The notes below the pieces were generated by a model that worked only from the letters and a program-made list of their open reading frames with translations, was not told where the DNA came from and did not search any database. This document shows positions 17,248 through 26,013 of a stretch of 26,013 nucleotides of DNA, piece after piece. Source of the DNA: Cladosporium sp. IMV 00045 (Eukaryota > Ascomycota > Dothideomycetes > Cladosporiales > Cladosporiaceae); contig MSJI02000160.1 of assembly GCA_001931905.2 (NCBI GenBank), positions 1,629-27,641 of the forward strand, given 5' to 3'. Numbering within the stretch: the first letter of the stretch is position 1; each line of letters opens with the position of its first letter. A program made the translations under genes and the position numbers.

Positions 17248-18307
17248 CGTGCCCGCTGTTCTGACTTATATCGCCCTTAACTTGCGCAAAGGCGCGCAAA
17301 GCCTCTCAGAGGCGAGTGAAGATTCGTGGCTTGAATTGCTGAACGAATAGAAAGTGTGGCGGCATGCTGAATCTAGCGCCTGCTTTCAGGTAGAGTAGTG
17401 TATGGCTCACGGCCAGAGCACGTCCAGAGTTCTGCTGTAGCCATTAGCCCACGAGCCCGCCTCTCAATTTTAGCCGGCGTCTCCATGTGCGACACTGTGG
17501 GACTTTCCTGCACTGTCGCTGCTCATATGCCTAAGCGAGTCTCGCGTGTTGAAGAGCCTCTTCACGTTTATAGGTAGGTACATGCCTTACACAACATGAA
17601 ATGAAAAGACTGCTTGGCGGTGATCCATAGAAACCCTTTCACGTCTAGACAGGCGGCAAAAACGTGATGACGGGCCGACAACCGTGGACGCCTATAAGTC
17701 TGTATAACATTTGGACTTGGCAAAGGTCCACTTGGAATAGACTCAATGTGGGGTACTACACCTCGCAGAGTAAGACTCAAATGAAGGAGCAAGGAGTCCG
17801 TCTTGGGGGCATACATAGAAGCCTAGGAGGTGTGCGGCCGGGGAGATGCAGGTGGTTCAATCTGCATGAGACGCGGATTATGAAGTCCAAGCCCACGTAC
17901 CGCGCTGGTATTGGACGGATGAAAAGTATTATAGGATATAGTAAGCTAGTGTTACACTTGACAGGCGTGGTTACGTTCGATATATTGACATGCAGTCACA
18001 GGCTTCAGCCAATGACATCGTGGCTGCGAAGCGGACACATGATCAGATCGTTCCGTCCTCGATTGGGACATCACCGGAGAGAGACATGTAAGCTTGTCAT
18101 ATTACAGTACGTGACTTCTGTGGGAAAAGTTTGAAGTTGTGTGTTTATCGTAATATGAAGAGGTATGCATTCGTCTGCAATACATGCGCACTTGGCTTGA
18201 AATCATCATCGAGAATCAGTAAGGGAAAGAAGAGAGCGACAACAAAACATATCCCGAACGCCATCATCAGACCTGCGCGCCAGACCAGCTGGTAAAAGTA
18301 AATGCAA
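17248..18307. other. Intergenic region
   Basis: Holds the 3' flank of the PKD-protein gene and about 1 kb without a supported gene. The plus-strand frame at 17664-18134 has no motif and irregular composition, and is not called. Confidence 0.5.
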
Positions 18308-20285
18308 TCATGCGTTCTCGAAGAAGCGAGCGTGCCAGCGCTTCAGCTTCTGCGAGAGAGTGGTCTTCGCACCAACGCCGCCGAGGTTGCTCGTAACCCT
18401 AACACCACCGGAAGGCTGCTTGGTGCTGCGGGCATTGTAAGTCCACTTTCCGTTTCCGGCGTTGACCATGGTGAGTGTGTTGCCAGCATTAGGGTTGAGG
18501 AGCTGGAGGGTCAGCCTGGCGGTGTTGTCGACGACGTTGCTCTGCGCTGTCACTGAGATGGTGCCGCCTTGAGTGTTGGTCCAGGTGTATGAGTTGACGG
18601 TGACAGTGTCGAGGCCTTTGGGATCGTTGGTGACGATCACAGTATCCTTTGATTCAGTTGCAGCAGACTTCGACTTCACAGTCAGCTCGAAAGTGTAGGT
18701 AGCGACAGCAGCGGTGCTGGGAAGGGTGAAAGACGCCGTTGCCGTGTCCGCACCGGTAAGAGTGAGCTTGGTACCAGTGCCGGTCTGGACCCAACTGTAC
18801 GTAAGGTCTCCGGTCTTGAAAGAAGCAGCGTTGTCGGCTTTGCCAGCAAGCTTCACGGCAACACCAGGGCGAAGTTTCAAGTCGGCTCCAGCGTTGGCTG
18901 TGGGCGTGATGACGGGGGCAGGATCGGTGCCACCGCCAGTCTCGCCTCCGGTGGGTGGCGGAGTGTTCGTGGCATCGCATTTCTTGAAGGGCTCAGGCGC
19001 AGTGGTATCGGGCCACGGTGAGAGCTGGCCCCAGACGTTACCGTCGTCGTCAGGGCCGATGCCGTCTCTCAAGTGTGTCATCTGAGTGAAGTCGAGTTTG
19101 CCTGGCTGGGTACCGGGGGCCGTGATTTCAGGGAAGATCCACTCATCAACGGGAGCGACGTATTGACCAGCAAGGATCTCTCCGTTCTTCATGAGTTTGG
19201 TGCCAGCGTTCGCTGTCGCCTTGTACTCGCGAGCGTACTTGGTCTGGACTTCCGAGTCGGCCCTCCAGGTCCATTTGTTACGAGCGCCAGCAGCAGTGGC
19301 AGAGCCGACGACGACATCGTGCTCCTCTCCAGTGCAGGGGTCAATCTCAATCCTAGAGATGGTGACAGTGGCGCCTGCTTCGGAGGTGACACCAATCATC
19401 CTGCTATCGGCGAATTCAACCACTCCGGTGTTTTGTGTGTCCCAGACGCCGATGAGCATGTCTTCGACGCGGATGAACGGTGGAACGCCCGAGGTCAAGA
19501 TCTGAACGCTCGGAGCGACCATACCGTAGGCAATGATCTCGTCACCAACCTTGATGCCTTCGAACTCGATGTAGTCGCCTTCTTTCAAAGGCGACATGGT
19601 CATTGGATCTGGGGCCGTGAACGAGTTGCCGAGGCGGTTGGACTGGGGGCAAGCCTCATCGTTGGCAGATCGTGGCACACACATGGGGAAGCCACTGAAT
19701 GCTGAGGAAGAGTTAGTGGAACACAGGAAAAAGCAGGATGTCGGAGGACCTACCGGTGACACTGGGGTTCACGTCATCTGCAGTAAATTCTGGCTTCTCG
19801 CCATAACCTGCAGAGAACCTCTTGTTTGGATCGTTGATTCGAACAACTTGACCACCAACAAGGGTGATTTTGCCATCAAACCCCAAGGACTTGATCTTGC
19901 CGCTGTTGGCTTCAAGTTGAAATTGGGCGATGGACACCTGTCCAGCGATAGCTTCGCCATTGACATAGTTGCCCGATACCTATGATGATCAGTTTGTCTT
20001 CACCTGGCAAAGAACAACGAGACATACCACAACTTCGTTTCCCAGGAAACCACCAGCGGCGATTTTCTTGAGGCCGACGAAGGCAGCCGGAAACTGGAAT
20101 TGCAAGTTCTTTGGAATTTTGATGCTCACACCGTTGACGGAGATCTTGCCACCGGTGTTGTAGTCAGAGGAATCTGCCGTAGCACTGTCGAGAGCGCCAT
20201 CCAAAGTGAATGGGATGACTCCGGTGTCTTGGGCGTTCAGTAGGTTGGGCAGAAGCGCCACAAGTGGCAGAAGCCGTTTCAGCAT
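18308..20285 (-). CDS. Secreted protein with PKD/Ig-like domain
   Basis: Three exons (20285-20028, 19979-19754, 19701-18308), with introns of 48 and 52 nt, give 625 residues. The signal peptide is about 1-18 (MLKRLLPLVALLPNLLNAQ). Residues about 19-420 form a long Ser/Gly/Thr-rich extracellular region with conserved-looking segments VTAFSGFPMCVPR, PLKEGDYIEFEGIKVG, MIGVTSEAGATVTISRIEID and EWIFPEITAPGTQPG. After a Pro/Gly linker (TNTPPPTGGETGGG), residues about 428-521 match a PKD/Ig-like beta-sandwich: ANAGADLKLRPGVAVKLAG, LTYSWVQT, YTFELTV. About 100 residues follow, ending QKLKRWHARFFENA. There is no membrane anchor or catalytic motif. Probably a cell-wall or matrix protein, function unknown. 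A possible TATA (TATATG, near 20405) lies about 120 bp upstream. Confidence 0.88.
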
Positions 20286-22353
20286 TGCAAACGAGTGTCA
20301 AAAAGTGACAGTACGAAGCGAGTGTGAGAGAGTTTGGTGGAGTGAGAGAAGGCTTTTGTGGATGAAGATACAAAAAGAAAGGTACAACGTCGACGGAGCC
20401 ATTCATATATGTTTCCTGAATGAAGCTGACAAGTCAACAGACAGACCCAGAACCGCCATTTTCGCTTGATCATGGCTATACCATCTTGCTAAACTTGGCT
20501 CAATAACAAGAATGCAGCAAGTCTGTATGCAAGAGCAGTCTGGGCGTCTTGGATGTCTTGGTATTGGATCCCAGAATCCGGTTCGAGTATCGTGACCAGC
20601 ACATGGTTTACCAAACCCTGACAGCAGAGCCATGCAGGTAAGCGGCTCAGGTGGCAGCAAGCCTTTGCCCAAGCCTTTTGAGCCTTCCAGCGATCCTCAC
20701 CGCTCGCTTGAGGAAGATCCAGGCAGATCACCCGTCTGTCAATACCGAATGAGGGCAGCCGTCGCTAACGGCCCGAAGCACTTGGTTCAGAATTAGCCCT
20801 CGATTCAGGACTGCGGAGACCCCAGATTGCTACCTATTGCCCGGGATCAGAGGGTTTGGAAGTGAAGGCAGAGGTCTCTGGAAGCGCTCGCGTATTCCGC
20901 AAGGCCCCCAACCATGCCAAGTGGACTCGAACAACCGGTCGGGGCGGAACATTGTTCGACGTGTACAATGTGTTGTTTGCAGCGGTGGGCTTTGCGCCTG
21001 GAGGCGCACGACAAGCGAATCTGCCAACTCTGAGACCGCATTCGGCATGTTCTGGCTCTAGACGTCCACACGCCACCACCACCCCATCCACGCGAGGTTT
21101 GGCTTCCCCTTCAACTTTGACGCCGTCTACAACTAGCGTACCGGCTGCCTGGGCTCTTCCCCGATTTCGTGGGGAAGGCCTTCGACCCGGCCGAGATCGG
21201 ATTCTTCCGGCAAACGTCTCGCCTTGCTCACTCGCATGCGGCTCAGACGTCTCGCCCTGTCCCAGAACCCATTCAATCGGGCATTTCGTGCCTGGCCTGA
21301 ACCACCACCACTTGCATCTACATCGCCACGTTCTCTGTCTGACGCATACCATGGGACCGGACACGTGCGTTGAGCCCCTCGAGCGGTTCTCGTACCTTGT
21401 CAAATCTCCGTGAAGACAGAGACATCCCACTCGAGCTGCAGCTTCTCAGCCTGACATAGACCTTCGTACAAGGCATGTGTTTGCATGCGGATGAAGTGTC
21501 GGTGATCGCCATCCCTGCAGAACTGCGGTCTCGTGGTCGTTCTGTTGCTGCATTGCGCTATTTGGCATGAATGCACGAGGTGGTAGCCTTGGTAGCACTA
21601 TCGAATTTTTGCTATGCTGTCGACTCGCTTTCGCGACATGCATTACGACACCAATTACCGACCAGAATAATCACATTGCTATCACCAAGTTGGCAAGCGG
21701 CGCCGCCTTTGGGCGTTTGATGGCTTTCTCGATGGCTGGACCGCCGCCCACCGCAGCCTCACCACGTGGTAAAGCATATACTGGACTGGATCACTCCGCT
21801 AGCAGCCGTTGCAGGGCTCTCGGCTCTTGCAAAATCGAGCCCTAGCCTCTGTCCAAAGCAAGGTTTGACTGATGACTATACAAAGACAGCTAGCATCGCC
21901 AAGCCGTAAGAACGATTGATGTGACACCCTTGTCGTCCAGTGATAAGCTCTGGCATCTTGTTAATCATTTCTTGGCTAATCGAGTCTCCATAGTGGATAT
22001 CCGGGGAGCGCGAGAGTACACCGCGCCGGATTCCTGCCTACTGCAAACCCTCGTATCGTTCCTCACGGCAGAGAGGCCGGATGGGCGACCAAGCCCTGAC
22101 TTCCAAGACGGAACAGTCCTGCTCGAGGTCTGTCTCACTGCTTGGATCTATGTCAAGCTACATCCAGATGCACTACTCACGATGCCGCTCCTCTTGGCAA
22201 CAAGACCTTGCAACGCCCTTCCATGCGATTGGGACTCACACGTGGCGTGCAGTACACGGTCTCGTTCCTCTGGGCATTCCTGTATGGCGAACTCCGATAC
22301 CATCAAGGCTCTGAAGACACTGGCTTATATTGCGATGTGGCGAACCTGCATTG
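20286..22353. other. Two-kilobase region without a supported gene
   Basis: Upstream flanks of two divergent genes, the PKD protein and the multicopper oxidase. Long open frames occur on both strands over 20834-21430 (185 codons plus, 198 codons minus). They mirror each other in a GC-rich stretch and neither shows a motif. A frame at 21921-22733 runs out of frame into the oxidase gene. Decayed coding DNA is possible but I cannot name it. Confidence 0.4.
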
Positions 22354-22360
22354 ATATAAG
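22354..22360 (+). promoter_or_regulatory. Likely TATA box of the multicopper oxidase gene
   Basis: ATATAAG, 97 bp upstream of ATG 22457, within a typical fungal core-promoter distance. Called from sequence match only. Confidence 0.45.
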
Positions 22361-22456
22361 ACCACCTGTTCTTCACATCCGAACTTGCTCATTCCAGCTC
22401 ATCACACAACCTTCGTTTGTAACTACATTCCTACATTCACTTCATCAGAGGCAAAT

Positions 22457-24489
22457 ATGCCTGGAATTCTTTCCGCGGCTTGCGCCCTCGCCGCGCTGGC
22501 AATCCCATTGGCCTCTGCCAAAGACTGGGACAGCCCGCCTTATACCAATCTCTACTCAGCACCACTGCCCATTGCTCCGATCAAGGAGAAGGTCAAGTCC
22601 TACACCGTCAGTGGTCGAACCATCGACTACTACGAGGTCGACATCAAGCCCTTCGAGCAGCAAGTCTATCCTAACCTTGGCAAGACTCGCCTGGTTGGAT
22701 ACGATGGCATGGCTCCAGGCCCAACCTTCATGATGAGAAAGGGAACGGAAGCCGTTGTCCGATTTATCAACCACTCTGACCGCACTAACTCCGTCCATCT
22801 GCACGGATCATACTCCAGAGCCCCATTCGATGGCTGGGCTGACGATGTTACTGAAGTGGGCCAGTACAAGGACTACTACTATCCCAACTCCCAAGCTGCC
22901 AGAACCCTCTGGTACCACGATCATGCAATTGAGCACACTGCTGAGAATGCATACATGGGCCAGGCTGGCTTCTACATTCTCCACGATGAGGAAGAAGAGG
23001 CCGTGAAGGGTCTTCCTCAAGGCAAATACGACCTGCCCCTCGCTCTCACCTCTAAGCGATACAATAAGGACGGCACCCTTTGGAGCCCGGAGGCCAACGG
23101 TGAAGACAAGAACCTTTTCGGCGATGTCATCCACGTCAACGGTCAACCTTGGCCATTCCACAAAGTTGAGCCTCGCAAGTATAGGCTGCGCTTCCTTAAT
23201 GCGGCTATCTCTCGCTCTTTTGAGCTTTACTTCGAGCCTAACGGTGCAAAGTCTGGCACCCGTGCCAACATGAAGGTAGTTGGCTCCGATGCGGGGCTTC
23301 TCACCAAGCCCGTCGACACTACACAGCTCGACATCTCAATGGCTGAGCGTTGGGAAGTTGTCTTCGATTTCAGTGCCTACAAGGGCCAGAATGTCACGCT
23401 CAGGTCCAATGCTAAGATCGGTGATGTTGACCCTTACCTGCAAACCGACAAGGTCATGCGATTCATGGTTGGCAACACCGTCAGCGACGACACAAAGAAC
23501 GACGAGCTGCCTGCCACACTCCGCACTGTCAACTTCCCGCCCAACAAGGCCACCGTTGATCACTCCTTCGAGTTCCAACGCCAGGGTAGCCAGTGGAAGA
23601 TCAACGGCGTGACCTGGGCCGATGGACCTGAATCACGTGTCCTGGCTAAGCCGAAGCGTGGATCTGTCGAGAGGTGGATTCTGAAGAACGGTTCTGGAGG
23701 CTGGACACACCCGATCCACATCCACCTCGTAGACTTCCAGGTGGTTAGCCGCAAGGGAGGCGCACGCAACAAGGTTCTTCCCTACGAGGCTGCTGCTTTG
23801 AAGGATGTGGTCTGGTTGAACACGAACGAAGAGGTCGAGGTCATCGCCCGCTATGCGCCCTGGGACGGTCTTTACATGGTGAGTGCTGCTCCTGCCCCTG
23901 ATAGACTTCTACAATCAGAGCTAACAACATCTAGTTCCACTGCCACAACCTGATCCACGAGGATCACGAGATGATGGCTGCCATGAACGTGACCGCTCTT
24001 GCTGACCTCGGCTACGATGAGAAGACTTCCTTCATCGACCCCATGGAGGACCGCTACCGCGCCAAGTCGTTCCCTCAGAGCGATCTCGATAACCGCAGCG
24101 GCGACTTCTCCGAGGAGAAGATCAAGGAGAAGATGGAATTCTTCGACAGCCTCGAGGCTTACCGCAACGTCAACGCAGTCGAGTCTCGCCTTGAGGCTTA
24201 CTGGAAGACCGCCTCCTCCGGCAGCGGTAGCGCTTCTACTTCCACCTCCCCAGGAGCTGCTGTCACTTCCACCACGCTTGCCACTTCTGCAAGCACTGCC
24301 GCTGGCTCTTCTACCACCACATCAGGCGCCGCGACTACCGCTCCTACCACTTCCAGCACCTTCACCACTGTCGCGAAGCCAGTGACCACCACCCTCAAAA
24401 CCACCGCTAAGACCACCGCGAAGACCACCGCGAAGACCACCGCGAAGACCACCGCGAAGACTACCGCGAGGACCACCACCAGGAGGTAA
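22457..24489 (+). CDS. Bilirubin-oxidase-like multicopper oxidase with repeat tail
   Basis: Oxidises phenolic, pyrrole or metal substrates with four-electron reduction of O2 to water; secreted. Exons 22457-23878 and 23935-24489, with a 56-nt intron (GTGAGT..TCTAG), give 658 residues. The signal peptide is about 1-21 (LAALAIPLASA). Copper ligands: HLHG (114-117), WYHDHAIEH (152-160), HPIHIH (418-423) and HCHNLIHEDHEMM (476-488), with Met487 as the likely axial T1 ligand, as in Myrothecium bilirubin oxidase. All four motifs are complete, so it should be active. The start is the Met before the signal peptide, not the in-frame ATG 24 codons upstream. The tail after about 570 is Ser/Thr-rich and ends in KTTA repeats and RR, without a hydrophobic GPI signal. 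Bilirubin itself is unlikely to be the natural substrate. Confidence 0.93.
24397..24480 (+). repeat. 12-bp coding tandem repeat (KTTA) in the oxidase tail
   Basis: Six KTTA-encoding 12-mers plus one RTTT variant. The core AAGACCACCGCG occurs four times in succession from 24409, followed by a one-base variant. In-frame repeats like this change number easily, so tail length may vary between strains. Confidence 0.95.
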
Positions 24490-24519
24490 ATCCGGCATCT
24501 CAGATGCATGAATATCACG

Positions 24520-25074
24520 CTACACCACGAAATTGCACAGATCATGAGGGACGACGGGCTGGGGAAAATTAGCAACGGCGTTTCGGAGAAATGGGATCGC
24601 AAGACAGCTGATCCCATTTGGGGGATAAATGCATGGGAAATAACAGAACGTGTTCATATTGTTTATAGGCGTTCTTGTTCGGGGTATTTGGTCTCCGGCG
24701 TTTTCGGTCACGGGCATCACATTCTTTTGGTGAATTATTCGATACAAAATCAAGACGTTACACACAATGATCTGCGCATCGGCGTCTTTCATAATCGAGT
24801 CTGTCTGATAAGATGATTTCACCTCTACCATGCATAAAGGAGCGATCCTTAGGCCAGCATCAGAATCATACATTGTTCCCTCATACTTTCTAGTCCAATC
24901 CTTAACTCCGACCAACAATCGACTCCCCTCGACCCCTTCCCATCCCATGAACAAAGCACCAACCGCAATACCCGCCCACCCCATCCACCCAAACCATCCA
25001 GAACCCCCAAGGCAAACAAAATCATGATATCCAAAAATCACCAAAATAGCCCCCAAGCGCCACATGACCTCCAT
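24520..25074 (-). CDS. Hypothetical small membrane-type ORF
   Basis: 184 codons from ATG 25074. The first 75 residues look coding: WRLGAILVIFGYHDFV, then WMGWAGIAVGALFMGWEGVE and DWTRKYEG, giving two hydrophobic, Trp/Gly-rich, membrane-like segments. The second half has mixed composition and may be non-coding; the true gene could end earlier or use an intron. No family is recognised. It converges on the oxidase gene, with the stop only about 30 bp beyond the oxidase stop. Confidence 0.3.
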   Translation of the reverse strand: MEVMWRLGAILVIFGYHDFVCLGGSGWFGWMGWAGIAVGALFMGWEGVEGSRLLVGVKDWTRKYEGTMYDSDAGLRIAPLCMVEVKSSYQTDSIMKDADAQIIVCNVLILYRIIHQKNVMPVTENAGDQIPRTRTPINNMNTFCYFPCIYPPNGISCLAIPFLRNAVANFPQPVVPHDLCNFVV

Positions 25075-26013
25075 TGGTCAAATCAGGAATGACAGTTTTA
25101 GGGCCTCGCTTCCCTGCCGAGGCGAGCGAGGATCAGTGCGTGAGGATCACGCGGGGTCCCTGCCCTGTCGCGTTCCAGGTTGTCGGGCTGTCGAGTCTCC
25201 GCTCGTCTGGGGAAGTGCAGTATTGGCATGCTTGTTGCGTGGGGCGGCTAAGAAGGGAGTGGGGACCGGGGATCTGGATCTGGATCTGGATCGTGATTAT
25301 GTATCTTGGTCAACCTTTTCGATACCTGCTTGTTCGAGTTCGCTTGTCGGTTTTCTCTTTCGAAACTATCTTTGAAAATCGATCATGTTCGAGTCTAAGT
25401 TACGTGTTCCTGCCCGGCTACGTCTTGGTCTGTGTACCTGCGTGACAGGAAGCGCCGCACAGGATGTGCGCGGTTGTGGCGCTGGAGGGCGGCGACGACC
25501 TGGCTGGACTGGGCTTTTTGGCTCGAAGCTTTACAATACTGTATTGCCCAGATGCAGCCGTTGTGCGTGCATGCATTTGCAGTAGACTGGCATGAAGGCT
25601 GAGTGCTATCGATTTACATGGATCATTGGAATCTATGGTTATTGGAATATATGGCTGCATGGGTGGTCTAGCTTGCGAACAGGTTGCGTTGTGGATGAAT
25701 GCCAATGGGCTTTCGTGGCATCTAGGCGATCGATGGCGTGGTGCTATTCTTAGCACGCATTCACTTATGGCCAACACAATACTGGGAGCAAGAGCGTGTT
25801 CAACGACTCAATCAATCTTTGGATGGTCGTTCGAACCGATGGCTCAGACGCCGCTGTGTCAAGAGAAAGGAAAACTACTACAGTGCGCATTGGAGAAGAT
25901 TGGATGTTGGAGCTTGTGACTGCACGTAGAATAGATGATGACTTGATGGTCTATGAACATTATGAATAAGAAAGAGGCCTTTCAGCCGGGTATGAGTAAG
26001 TTGCCAAAAAAAA
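25075..26013. other. Right-end intergenic region with a short GGATCT repeat
   Basis: No supported gene to the window end. A hexamer run, GGATCT repeated about four times, lies at about 25267-25290. The open frames here overlap on both strands and lack motifs. Confidence 0.45.

Noticed and set aside
19073..19705. Plus-strand 210-codon frame
   Set aside because: Antisense shadow of the secreted PKD-protein gene, whose spliced frame is well supported.
20834..21430. Mirrored long frames on both strands (185 and 198 codons)
   Set aside because: GC-rich DNA often gives such mirror frames; neither has a motif, signal peptide or clear start.
21921..22733. Plus-strand 270-codon frame before the oxidase
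   Set aside because: It continues out of frame into the oxidase gene, whose conserved frame and signal peptide are certain.

Overview
The window looks like nuclear DNA of a filamentous ascomycete (Pezizomycotina, possibly Dothideomycetes; the class is a guess). The genes have short 48-70 nt GT..AG introns. The products are typical of such fungi: an L-galactonate dehydratase, a cellulose-active AA9 monooxygenase, a bilirubin-oxidase-like multicopper oxidase and a secreted PKD-type protein. Ribosomal protein eS17 anchors the region as ordinary chromosomal DNA.

Layout, left to right. 1-839 (-): 5' part of L-galactonate dehydratase, running off the left edge. 1890-2289 (-): small PAN/apple-like cysteine-rich protein with an unresolved 5' end. 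3532-4096 (-): eS17, three exons. 4661-6414 (+): beta-trefoil plus coiled-coil protein. 7385-8105 (-): a gene graveyard. It holds a two-exon gene broken by three TAG codons, a piece of ubiquitin, and a second, more decayed copy of the broken gene. 8658-10523 (-): disordered polyQ nuclear-type protein. 10098-13149 and 13170-16288: two versions of one 3.1-kb segment, separated by exactly 20 N. Each carries the 5' end of the polyQ gene, an 88-bp-period tandem repeat and an AA9 gene. 16867-17247 (-): possible small ORF. 18308-20285 (-): secreted protein with a PKD/Ig-like domain. 22457-24489 (+): bilirubin-oxidase-like multicopper oxidase with a KTTA-repeat tail. 24520-25074 (-): possible small membrane protein. 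The rest has no gene I can support.

The right half carries three secreted proteins: AA9, the PKD protein and the multicopper oxidase. Together with galacturonate catabolism at the left edge, this would suit a plant-debris or plant-associated lifestyle. Nothing in the sequence shows that they are co-regulated.

The observations most worth following are these. (1) The two 3.1-kb segments are identical at their outer ends and diverged in the middle, which fits an unmerged haplotype or subgenome bubble better than a true tandem duplication. (2) A diverged minisatellite with a strict 88-bp period is present in both versions with different unit counts. (3) The AA9 enzyme and the unrelated PKD protein share a C-terminal motif, LK-x-x-HAR-x-F. 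(4) A relic locus shows stops of CAG-to-TAG type and a ubiquitin fragment, consistent with repeat-induced point mutation.
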